Of a DNA stretch of 64,000 nt, positions 55,781 through 64,000 are shown one piece after another (the stretch's first letter is position 1; every line of letters starts with the position of its first letter). The notes beneath the pieces are model-generated. The model made no database searches. It was given only the letters and a program-made list of their open reading frames with translations, and was not told the origin of the DNA. The position numbers were made by a program, and so were the translations under genes. The stretch is from Thinopyrum elongatum (Eukaryota; Streptophyta; Magnoliopsida; Poales; Poaceae). The DNA is taken from NCBI GenBank assembly GCA_011799875.1, contig CM022300.1, forward strand, positions 170,207,837-170,271,836. The letters are read 5' to 3'.

Positions 55781-56282
55781 TGTAACCGTTGGATATCCAC
55801 TCTGTATGTGTCGTCGTGGGTGCGCTTATTGTGTCGTGTGGCATGAGAGATGAAGGTAAATGGCCGCGGGAATAAATGGGGACCAGGTGGCCTAGATTCT
55901 CGGCACGTCCGCATGGCAGGTTTTGCAGCGGGTAACTGCACCGTGGCGCCGAGCCCGGTGCAACCGCATGCATAATGGCAGCATGAACGTACATGATCAC
56001 GCGCCGGCCCCAAACATTGGCATCGGGCATGGAGGGACGTGGGCAGAGCATGCAGAGGGATGCGAGAGCAGAGCACGCATGGCAGGACACGAGTAGAGCG
56101 CGCCGCGGCCGCCTCAACCGCAAGCAACCACACACATAGAGCAGTTGAACACACAGGGAATGGTCGTCTACAAGCCGGACGGCAGTTCCGAGCCGGCGGC
56201 ATGATGTGAAACTACGTCGCGTTCCACATCACACAGTGGTCGAACAATCGTTCGTGACACTGCGTAGAGAGCGGTCGTGTGC
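55781..56282. other. upstream flank of the exonuclease pseudogene
   Basis: GC-rich sequence of unclear origin, presumably the captured promoter region of the minus-strand exonuclease. Long minus-strand frames (55705-56202, 55740-56135) are low-complexity, Arg/Cys/His-rich, overlap one another and show no domain. Confidence 0.4.
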
Positions 56283-56284
56283 TA

Positions 56285-56519
56285 CTACCTCCGTCTTAGT
56301 CTATTAGTCCCCTTTATATTCTATGTCATATTTTGATCTTAAATTTAACTAACAAAATGTTAATGCATGTTATAAAACTAATATAATTGGAAACAATGTT
56401 CAAATATGAATCCAAGGATATAATCTTTGGCGACATGCATTCGTATTTTATTAGTTAAATCTCTAGTCAAAATTTGGCATAAAAATACAAAGAGGACTTA
56501 TAAACCAGGATGGAGGTAG
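56285..56519. mobile_element. Stowaway-type MITE
   Basis: 235-base unit with terminal inverted repeats (CTACCTCCGTC...GTCTATTAGTCCCC at left, complementary to GGACTTATAAACCAGGAT...GGAGGTAG at right) flanked by TA on both sides (56283-56284, 56520-56521). TA duplication and CTCC(G/A)TC ends fit the Mariner-derived Stowaway class. No coding capacity. Confidence 0.88.
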
Positions 56520-56784
56520 TAGGTAATTAAATTGCAAAGTTTTTTTTATTAACTGTATGTGTACGTGTCGTTTTGTCCTCCTCTCGCGCATCTTGTCACC
56601 CCGCTACCGCAGACGGCTTCGAGCGCAAGCTTGAGCATGCATAATCTTTGGCACAAAGGCGGGAGGTGGCGGAATCATCAGTAAGCCTATTCCCGCGCAA
56701 CCGCGTAGGTTCCCGCGCATAGCCGTGCAAACTTCCTGCCCAACTCATCGAAATTCGACAAAATCCCAATGCTTACCAGCCTGC

Positions 56785-56792
56785 TATATAAA
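56785..56792 (+). promoter_or_regulatory. TATA box of captured gene 2
   Basis: TATATAAA, 61 bases before the ATG at 56853, followed by a pyrimidine-rich leader. This looks like a normal plant core promoter carried along with the gene fragment. Confidence 0.6.
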
Positions 56793-56852
56793 CCCTCACG
56801 GCCGGCGAGTCCTGCGTCGCATTTTCCCCTTCCTCTCCTTGCACAATCGCCA

Positions 56853-57632
56853 ATGCCACTGGTCTGTCGTCGTCATTCAGCCACTCCACCATCATCAGAG
56901 GACAGCTCCAGCTTCGAGGCTACACCGCGGTGGCGGCGCAATCCCTAGTGTAGTGTAGTGCGTGTGGCGTCCCTGTTGGGTGTGCGTGATACACCCACCA
57001 CACGCTCCGCCACCGCTGCCCATTGGCAGTTGTTGCCAGCCGCCATTGCCACCACCCCACCGTCTGTCGCCGTGGCCGCCACACCACCATCGAAAGCCAG
57101 GGCCATTGCATGTTCCTCCAATGTGGCCTGAAGGCGGGACGTGGCCGCCGTGGCCGCCACTCCACTGTCGGCCACCGTGGCCATCACCCGCTCCGCCACC
57201 GCGGCCCGACGGTGGCAGGTGGCGGTTGTGGCCTTCATCCCACAGTCGGCCGCCGTGGCCGTCAGCCCACCGTCGATCGCCGGGGTCATCACCCGCTCCG
57301 CCACCAAGGCCTGAAGGTGGGAGGTGGAGGTGGAGCACCACATATGCGTCAGCGACCTTGCGCGCTACATCGAGTTCCTGCGGGAGGAGGAGGAGCACCT
57401 GGTCAAGCATGCAAAGAGTCTTACCGCCGCCGTGGCCACAGCACATGCCGACGTAGAGGTGCGGAATGAGGAGATGTATGAGGAGTCTCGTCACTTCGAG
57501 AGGGGTCATCTGGAGCGGCAGAGGGCATTCGAGGTGTGCATCGCTAAAGGTGCAGCAGTGGCAGGCACCGGATTCCAGTTGTCCAACTCGATTTTTTACA
57601 GAAAGACTGTAAGGGAACCGCCTATAGTATAA
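56853..57632 (+). pseudogene. captured gene 2, exon 1 fragment
   Basis: One reading frame from ATG 56853 runs about 250 codons to a consensus splice donor (ACT|GTAAGG at 57608/57609). It is broken by TAG at 56946 and TGA at about 57129 and 57315. The first 31 residues are Ser/Pro/Arg-rich, the middle is Ala/Val/Pro-rich from a GC-rich repeat, and 57324-57600 is a strongly charged helix (YIEFLREEEEHL, then EVRNEEMYEESRHFERGHLE) likely to be coiled coil. TATA box and leader are in place. Family not recognised. Minus-strand frames over the same DNA (Gly/His/Arg-rich) are shadows of the repeat. Confidence 0.5.
57040..57320 (+). repeat. GC-rich imperfect repeats in captured gene 2
   Basis: Units containing CGCCGTGGCCGCCAC and TCACCCGCTCCGCCACC recur (57175-57200, 57283-57308 and neighbours), giving a minisatellite-like stretch and stop-poor frames on all strands. 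Confidence 0.65.
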
Positions 57633-57720
57633 TTGGTGCAACAAGCCCAAATTGCAAGTACCATTCCTTGAACCTGGGTGGGTGGGAAGGCATTAGCCCC
57701 TTCCCACCACTAAGCTATGC
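57612..57720 (-). repeat. possible tRNA-derived SINE in intron of gene 2
   Basis: On the minus strand TAGCTTAGTGG (about 57706-57716) resembles an RNA polymerase III A box, and GGTTCAAGG (about 57667-57675) a B box at suitable spacing. The mid-region GGGAAGGGGCTAATGCC suggests an anticodon-arm derivative. It cannot fold as an intact tRNA. It could be an Au-like SINE or chance. Confidence 0.35.
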
Positions 57721-57725
57721 CTTAG

Positions 57726-57747
57726 TCTGCTGAGCATGCTCAGCAGA
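57726..57747. repeat. 22-base perfect palindrome
   Basis: Half-site TCTGCTGAGCA followed by its exact complement. It lies in the intron-like region after captured gene 2. Confidence 0.85.
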
Positions 57748-57749
57748 GG

Positions 57750-58195
57750 AGAGGCTGCTGGAAGTAGTACAAAGCCCCTCCATAGTAGTAGTATTTAGGG
57801 GCTATTTTGTTCAATTCATCTGACTATAGATGTGGTTGAACTGTACAAGGTACTTAAAATTAGTTAGTATATATGATTGCACTAGCTATTTCAGTACGTG
57901 GTTGGCAACAATTGGGGAAAAGTTTGGTCGGTTCAGCTATCGAGTTGAGCTGTTTGTATAAAGAACGACTGCCACATCTATGAATGAAATCTATGCTTGC
58001 TGAATTTTAGTTGCAAAAATTAGATAGTGCTAGTGATTTCTAGCTGCAAATTTTGACAAATGGCAGTGTTACAAGGTTATCAAAGGGCAATTTTACTAGA
58101 CCGACAAATGGCAATATACCCAATATGACATATGCAAATCTTTCCAAATTGTATGTACGTGGTTGCACACGGGTCATTCGAAAAAATCATTTGTG
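57750..58195. other. unassigned CACTA interior
   Basis: About 450 AT-rich bases between gene 2 and the 3' repeats. Nothing coding or repetitive is recognised. Confidence 0.5.
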
Positions 58196-58505
58196 TTGAA
58201 GGGATGTACAAATCCTGCGAGCTAGATTTTCTCTTGGCTTAGTGGCGAAGGAACCATAGCTCTGGCTTTGCATACCATCTTCAATATGAACTGTTTGCGA
58301 TGAAGAGATGCACAAATCCTACGCAGATATTTTTCCCTTGGCTTACTGGGGAAGGACCATACCTCTCGCTTTGCATATGGGTGTTCTATCTAAAACGTTT
58401 GCGATGAAGAGCTACACAAATCTGGTACGACACATTTTCCCTTGGCTTACTAAGGAAGCTGTCAGTTTGCATATGGGTGTTCTATCTAAAATGTTTGCGA
58501 TGAGT
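58196..58505 (+). repeat. CACTA 3' subterminal tandem repeats
   Basis: About three copies of a 96-104 base unit containing GTTTGCGATGAAGAG, CACAAATC, TTTTCCCTTGGCTTACT and TTTGCATATGGGTGTTCTAT (GTTTGCGATGA at 58293, 58397, 58493). The core matches the 5' repeats at 54533-54800, in the same orientation. Confidence 0.78.
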
Positions 58506-58764
58506 GTTTTAAATTTAAAAACCATTGACATTATTAAAAAAATCGTTTGATAACTCTGTACATTCAGAGAGAAAAATGCAAGTTCGTTCAAACCATAGGT
58601 TTCATTCAGTCACACTGCGACTTTATATTCATACGATTGAGATACAATATTAAACCCAAAAAACTAATTTCGGCCGCGGCGGAGGCGGCGTGCCGTGCCG
58701 GCATTGTCGTTGTTGTCCTCCGGGACGCTGTTGTTAAAGTCTTCAAGGCACCACATAATGTTCT

Positions 58765-59307
58765 TCACTTTGAAATCAAACATCCTATTGTCGCGTGATC
58801 GATGGGCAGGGCACGGGAGGACGGAAACTCGCGGCGCTGTGAGGTAGTGGTTATCGGCGGCGTCCCATGACACTGAGGGGGGCGTGCGCACGGGCGCGGC
58901 GGGTGTAGGCAAACACACGGGGACAGTGCCACGGTGGGTGCAGTGGCGCACACAAGCACGGGCGCTGGCGCTTGCATGTACATGATCTCACGCGGGTCCG
59001 CAGGGACCTCGTTGATGCTCGTGGCTTTCAGCGCTGCGATAGTGCTCGGCGACCAGCCCGTCAATGCTATGGGGATGGTCGCTGGCGCGGGCGTGGGGAT
59101 GGGAGCTGGGACATGCTTGGGGGCAGCAACCGCCACGGCCAGCTCGTTCAGGGCCATGTCCATGAGGCCCCATTCCTCCTTGTTTTCTATCTCGTCCAGC
59201 TCAGAATCGACTTCACCAAACTGGAAGACTACTGCAGATGATCCTTCTACGCCATGGCGTCGGTGGAGGTCTGCGGGAGGGGAATGGGAGGCGAATAGTA
59301 AGGCCAC
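58765..59307 (-). CDS. unknown Pro/Ala-rich ORF fragment
   Basis: A 180-residue minus-strand frame without an upstream ATG at its left limit (first codon GTG). The N-terminal part is acidic (EVDSELDEIENKEEWGLMDM), then Ala/Pro-rich (HVPAPIPTPAPATIPIAL), then low complexity. An overlapping frame (58664-58951) ends with DFKVKNIMWCLEDFNNSVPE and an Arg-rich tail, so a frameshift near 58800 may join them. No family recognised. It may be another captured fragment or a transposon-specific ORF. Confidence 0.4.
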   Translation of the reverse strand: MALLFASHSPPADLHRRHGVEGSSAVVFQFGEVDSELDEIENKEEWGLMDMALNELAVAVAAPKHVPAPIPTPAPATIPIALTGWSPSTIAALKATSINEVPADPREIMYMQAPAPVLVCATAPTVALSPCVCLHPPRPCARPPQCHGTPPITTTSQRREFPSSRALPIDHATIGCLISK

Positions 59308-59382
59308 CCATATTAAACTGCGGCTCGGGCGCCATTAATGGAGAGGATGCGAGTGAGGCGGGAGGCCATGGAAGTCAAAGGG

Positions 59383-59510
59383 CTCGCTTCCCAGTGAGCC
59401 TGCGCAGTGTACAGCTCACACGCTTCCCGGTGAGCCTGTGCATTGAAGGATAGCTTGCACGCCTCCCGGTCAGCCTGCGCAGCGGACTACGCTCACACGC
59501 CTCCCGTCTA
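59383..59510 (+). repeat. short minisatellite
   Basis: Three imperfect units of about 40-45 bases carrying CGCTTCCCGGTGAGCCTGYGCA and CTCACACGC-like parts. Confidence 0.65.
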
Positions 59511-59599
59511 CTCAAACAGCTATCCGCACGGCACCTCCTAGCCATTAAAAGTGTGACGCGTGGTGTCACATGAATGGTTAACAGAACGCCCACGATTTA

Positions 59600-61540
59600 A
59601 ATTATACAAATGTTTGAGATGATAAGGTGGCAGCTCTTTGTTTCAAAATGCCTTTGTTGGCTGTTGATTCGAGTGTGTATTCTCTCAAATTGGGCACGAA
59701 AAATACCAAAGCATGTCGGGTGCCATTCCGTGATAGCATGCCAAGTTTCATGAATTTCAGACGAGTTTTGGATTTACTAGAATTTGACAACCAAGTATCT
59801 CAATGTTTGCGGTTGAGGCATGATGTCGAGATGTTTGAAGTTCATTCCCAATTCTTGCATGGGACCTAAGCATGCACGCAAGGACACACATATGATTGTT
59901 TAACCCCTTTTGCTACACTGGAGCATTTGCCTGTAGTTCAAATTTGAATTATGCACAGAAAATGCCTAGAAAACTCAGTTAATGCATAAAAATGTCCAAA
60001 CGAACCCCGAACAATTCCACAATTTAACATAACACTCCAGTTGCTCTATGTTGTATCTAGAAAAAAATCAAGGCGAGAGGAGGCAACAAATGTTGTTTCG
60101 TCCAGAAAGGTGACACACGTTCCCTACCGGAACCACGAGGCTTCTTGGGACAAGCTCTAGTTTGTGAGGAGCGTATACCAAAACCTACCCCAAATAAGAC
60201 ATTTTTAACACAACATGTTGGTTCCATTCCATGATAGCATTCCAAGTTTCATGAAATTCAGACGAGTTTTGGATTTACTAGAATTTAAAAACAAAGTATC
60301 TCAATGTTTTGCTGGCAACCAACGGTGCCTTGGTGTTTGAAATTCATTCCCATTTCTTGCATGGGACCTAAGCATGCACCCAAGGACACCCATTTGATTT
60401 TTCAACCCATATTTCTGCACTAGAGCATGTACCTGTAGTTCAAATTTGAACTATGCACATAAAATGCCTAGAAAAATCAGTTAATGTATAAGAATCTCAA
60501 AACGAACCCCAAAAATTCCAAATTTTAACACAACACTCCTGTTGCTCTATGTTGCCACTAGGAAAAAAATTTGCAAGCAAGAAGAGGCAACGAATATCAT
60601 TTCATCCATGAAGGAGGCACATTCCCTACCGGAACCATGAGGTTTGTTGTGAGAAGCTTATATCCAAACCTGCCCCAAATGGGACAATTTTTTTACCACA
60701 GCATGTTGATGTCATTCCATGATAGCATGCCAAGTTTCATGAATTCCAGACGAGTTTTGGATTTACTAAAATTTTAAAACCATGTATCTCAATGTTTGCG
60801 GCCAAGCGACACTACCGAGGTGTTTAACACTCATTCCCATTTCTCGCAATGGACCTAAGCATGCAACCAAGGACACACATTTCATTTTTCAACCCATTTA
60901 TATGCACTGGAGCATGTGCCTATAGTTCAAATTTGAATTATGCTCATAAATGCATAGAAAACTTAGTTAATGTATAAAAATGTACTAACGAACCCTGAAA
61001 AATTCCAAAATTTAACACAACACTCCTGTTGGTCTATGTTGACATTAGAAAAAATTTGAAAGCAAGAAGAGACAACGAATATCGTTTCATCGACAAAGGT
61101 GACACGTTCCCTACCAGAACCATGAGGCTTGTTGTGAGAAGCTCTGGTTTGTGAGAAGCTTATACCCAAACCTGCCCCAAATAGGACAATTTTTTACAAC
61201 AGCATGCTGATGCCATTCCATGATAGCATGCGAAGTTTCATGAATTTCAGATGAGTTTTGGATTTACTAGAATTTTAGAACCATGTATCTTAACGTTTGC
61301 CGGCGAGCCACGGTGCCGAGGTGTTTGAAATTCATCCCCATTTCATGCATGGGATATAAGCATCAACCCATGGACACATATATGATTTTACAACCCATTT
61401 TGGTGCACCGGAGCATGTGCATGTAGTTTAATTTTGAATTTTGCATCTGAAATGCCTAGAAAACAAAGTCAATGTATAAAATTGTCCAAATGAACCCTGA
61501 ATAATTCCAATTTTTCTGACGACACACCTATAGTTGCATG
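59600..61540 (+). repeat. ~0.5-kb tandem repeat array, about four units
   Basis: The marker CCATTCC(A/G)TGATAGCAT...AAGTTTCATGAA occurs at 59723, 60224, 60712 and 61213 (spacing 501, 488, 501). Each unit also has TTCAAATTTGAA-type palindromes, GCATGGGACCTAAGCATG, and GTTCCCTACCGGAACC or variants. There is no coding content; short frames at 59627, 60571 and 61590 are incidental. I infer a satellite-like internal array, possibly of the CACTA element. Confidence 0.85.
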
Positions 61541-61757
61541 TTCACTGCAGATAAAAGTTCTAGCAATTCAAACACCCTCCTTTGCCACCGTGACCCAATT
61601 ATGTATTTCAAATCAAGACGAAAAATCAAGTAGATTGCACACAATTTATTATCACCAACTGTGTAAGATGCAGTACAAAATATCTTGGAGCACCGTCGGA
61701 GTAGTACGTATATGGCTTACGCAAGAAGGTGCATCGGCTACAGTCCACAGCCGGCGC
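61541..61757. other. unassigned DNA before element R
   Basis: Low-information sequence between the tandem array and the LTR of R. Nothing recognised. Confidence 0.5.
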
Positions 61758-62595
61758 TGTCGGAACCGGCGCTCCGCGGACCCAAACAAGGTTCGAACTC
61801 TGGGGCGTGTGCGAAGGATCCTACCTAGCTACAGCTTGCTGCTCACTGCCTCATGACTTGGCTCAGTCGAGCTCGAGCAAGCAGGGAGAAGAAGTGGGCA
61901 CAGTGATTTACCCAAGTTCGGGCCACCTGGCGGTGTAAAACCCTACTCCTGCTTTGTGGTGGATTGCCTCGCGAGGAGGATGAGGATGAACTAGTACAAG
62001 TGTGAGCTGCCTCAGGAGAGCTCAATGGCGGAACGATTCGATCTTTCTCTATGGTGGATACTAGCCTATATTTATAGTGGCCTTAGTCCTCTTCCCTCAT
62101 AGCTTAGGCGCGAAGGGATACCACAGCGGCCAATTTGAAAGGGGACAGGAGTACACCCTATCCTGACTAAAGGTGGTCTTCATCTGCAAAGCTTCTGGTC
62201 ATGACACAGTGGTGGGCTCGGTCATGACCTTCATCCTGCCAAGCCCGTGGTCTTGGTCTTGTTGCACTGGAATGAAAACCTTTGGGGGATTCCTCGGGAA
62301 CCCGTGGACGTCCTTGCCTCCTTAGCACCAAAGAGGAAACTGTCCTGTACTGCGCCCACTGGCGCCCTACTGGCCTTGGTCGTCATGGCTCACGTCACCG
62401 CACGCCTCGCGAGGTGGGGCGCTTGCCTAGAGAAATCTGCTCCTCGGGTGGCCACTCCTCAGGATGCCTTGATGTCCCCTCGCGAGTGTCTTGCTCATGA
62501 AGCCTTGGAGTTGGGTCGTAGTGGGCCCTTGGCGGAGCCACGCGCTGTGCCGCAGGCAGGCAGGTCTGGGTACCTCCGGTCCCAGAACTTCGACA
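61758..62595 (-). mobile_element. 3' LTR of gypsy element R
   Basis: Minus-strand LTR with clean inverted termini TGTCG...CGACA. It starts at 62595 (TGTCGAAGTTCTGGG) and ends at 61758 (GGTTCCGACA), 838 bases. TATA box TATAAATA at 62069-62076 (minus). The U5-like phrase CCCGAACTTGGGTAAATCA is near 61905-61923. Frames such as 62247-62711 cross its edge and are not genes. Confidence 0.85.
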
Positions 62596-62610
62596 GTAGC
62601 CCCCGGGCCC
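62596..62610 (-). promoter_or_regulatory. polypurine tract of R
   Basis: Minus strand GGGCCCGGGGGCTAC directly before the LTR start, so 61758-62595 is the 3' LTR and the element extends rightward. Confidence 0.85.
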
Positions 62611-62849
62611 ACGGCGTGCTTGACCTGGCTTCGAGGCGAAGGCAGAGAGGGGAGGGCGAAGTGACACGGGCCCTAACCGCCTGCGGGCCAGGCTTGACGT
62701 GTGGCGCATGACGGGACGCGGACGCCCCCACTTCCCCATGCCCTCTCAGCAACTACCCAGGCTGAAAAAAGCCTGGCGCGCGCCGCAGGGCCATCATTAC
62801 TCTCCTCCCTTGCATCTCCTTCCTCCTGCCGTGATCCCCTTTCTCTCGC

Positions 62850-64000
62850 GTGAGGCTTCTTGAGATCCAGACAGAGCGCCGCCTTTCTTTCTCCCACGCC
62901 GGCGCGAGTGATCATCGAAGGGCACCTGCCAGGAAAGCGAAGCCCGTGGCTCCGGCCGCGAACTCCTCCTCCTTCGCACCGGCGCTCCCAGCTTCCTCTG
63001 TTGTTAAAGAGGAGGACTGCAGTCCGGTGATCCCTTTGACGCCTGGCGACATGAACGAGTGGGGCAAGACCCAGATCTGGCCCAGCTCCATGGCATGGAG
63101 CAGCTTGGCGGGGTTCGTCTACCCCTTCTTCTTCCACAGCGTCTTCGCTGGGCTGATCCCGCCATTCTCTGAGTTCTTCCTCAACATACTCGAGCACTAC
63201 AAGATCCAAGCCCTTCACCTCTAGCCCAACTCCATTCTGCTCTTATCCGTCTTCGCCTTCTATTGCGAGGCCTTCGTGGGCGTGAAGCCCTCGGTGGCGC
63301 TCTTCCGCCACTTCTTCAGCCTGCGGTTCACCTCGAAGACCAATCTATCCACGAGCGTCTCCTTCATCGCCGTGTCCACCAGGAACTCGCTCCTGAAGGC
63401 GGGGAAGAAGGCGGAAGGCTACTGGCGGCGCTGGGTGTCCTCATGGACGCCCGTGACACCGACCCGCGCCTCGAGCCTCCGACGGAGCTACCCAGGCAAA
63501 TCCTCGAGTGGGGCTCCGCAAAGCTCACCGACTCCCGGGTGAGGCCCGTCCTGAAGAAGATAGCGTTGGACATGAAGGCGAAGCTGCTGACGGGGGCGAT
63601 GATCGTGAAGGAATTCTTGGCGCACCGCATCGCGCCGCTCCAATCACATACAAGACCCCTGTGGGAGTATGCGGGTGCGGAAGACGCGGCGAGGCTACGC
63701 GCCCCCGGCTTGACCGACAAGGATCTGGATGCAGCCTTGTTTGCCTTGCTCAGCATGATCCCAGGGGACATCCCTCAGGCCGCCGCCCCATTGTAAAGCC
63801 ACGACGACGGGGAGGAGTTGTTTGAGGCCATGGCCGTTTTCGATGAGTGGGGGCCCGAGCCGAGCGACCACCCTGAGTCACCCGTGATGCTGTCCTCCGG
63901 CGAGAGTGGCGACAATGAGGATTCGGAGGAAACAGGGGATGAAGACCCTGGGGAAGTGTCCCCATTGTCGCGGTGCCGTCTCCTCCTCGGCTACGAGGAT
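62850..64000 (+). pseudogene. antisense Transposase_28-type ORF of element R
   Basis: Plus-strand ORF, antisense to R, next to its 3' LTR. From about 63051: MNEWGKTQIW, then GLIPPFSEFFLNILEHY, then LHL, TAG at 63222-63224, then PNSILLLSVFAFYCEAFVGV and PSVALFRHFFSLRF. This is the signature of the putative gypsy-type transposon family (Transposase_28). A frameshift near 63430 moves it to the frame carrying GYWRR-type sequence followed by LPRQILEWGSAKL, RVRPVLKKI, then PLQSHTRPLWEYAG. A TAA follows at 63794-63796. The same frame continues with an acidic stretch (EWGPEPSDHPE, SGESGDNEDSEE) to the window end. Role unknown. It is non-functional here. Confidence 0.75.

Larger units (their letters stand above)
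54419..58550 (+). mobile_element. CACTA-type transposon (core region)
   Basis: CACTACTACAGGATGGTCC at 54419 is a CACTA terminal sequence. Subterminal repeats built on GAACTGTTTGCGATGA occur at 54533-54800 and again at 58288-58505. Between them are a captured exonuclease pseudogene and a second gene fragment, and no transposase, so it is non-autonomous. The matching 3' terminal inverted repeat was not found. The element may end near 58550 with a decayed end, or extend right until cut by R at 61758. Confidence 0.65.

Noticed and set aside
56895..57650. 251-codon minus-strand Gly/His-rich frame
   Set aside because: Shadow of the GC-rich repeat and of the plus-strand captured gene; composition is repeat-driven.
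59600..61540. Tandem array as a CRISPR
   Set aside because: Half-kilobase units without short repeat/spacer alternation, in plant nuclear DNA.
61590..61856. 88-codon frame spanning 61590-61856
   Set aside because: It runs from unassigned DNA into the LTR of R and has no domain.
62395..62752. Minus-strand frames over the LTR/polypurine region of R
   Set aside because: They cross the LTR boundary and have no homology signal I recognise.

Overview
This window is plant nuclear DNA, most probably from a Triticeae grass (wheat, goatgrass or barley type), made almost entirely of nested transposable elements. The signs are gypsy LTR retrotransposons whose primer-binding site is TGGCGCCGTTGCCGGGGA (complementary to the 3' end of plant tRNA-Asp), LTRs beginning TGATACGTCTCC, antisense Transposase_28-type ORFs next to 3' LTRs, a Stowaway-type MITE and a CACTA transposon. 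I see no intact cellular gene, no rRNA, no functional tRNA and no CRISPR. Family names (Sabrina-like, WHAM-like, RIRE2/Tat-like) are from memory and tentative; structures and target-site duplications (TSDs) were read directly.

Layout, by insertion layer. Element P (46860-52846, minus) is a decayed gypsy element with protease, reverse transcriptase, RNase H and integrase. Element T, a Tat-like gypsy element, lies beside its integrase, probably inserted into it; T's 3' LTR is 46422-46859. T's internal region survives in three pieces (2428-2845, 31714-31872, 43692-46421) because two insertions split it. The first is composite A (2846-31708, TSD GATGC); the second is E3 (31873-43686, TSD ATGAC). 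Left of T are the tail and 3' LTR of another gypsy element, G0 (1108-2427), and the 3' part of one more LTR (1-1107).

Composite A is a head-to-tail multimer of one gag-protease-only gypsy element: five LTRs (two truncated) alternate with three internal regions, all inside one TSD. It was invaded by E2 (5850-12528, minus, TSD TGTAT) and by S1, an apparent solo LTR (21850-24629, TSD AGATG). E3 was invaded by S2, a related solo-LTR-like unit (33804-38178, TSD GCTAG). E2 and E3 have no gag or pol. In the gag position both carry the same unrecognised ORF, called ORFx here. The 3' tails of A, E2 and E3 share conserved non-coding modules, including stem-loops and repeated copies of the polypurine-tract sequence.

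The right part holds a Copia-type LTR remnant (52847-54418) and a CACTA-type transposon starting at 54419. The CACTA element contains a captured 3'-5' exonuclease pseudogene, a second captured gene fragment with a TATA box and splice donor, a MITE and subterminal repeats. Further right lie a third coding fragment and a 0.5-kb tandem array that may or may not belong to it. From 61758 to the end is a minus-strand gypsy element R: its 3' LTR, polypurine tract and a broken antisense Transposase_28 ORF.

The elements look interdependent. A has gag and protease, P has protease to integrase, and E2 and E3 have neither, yet their primer-binding sites are close variants of one sequence.
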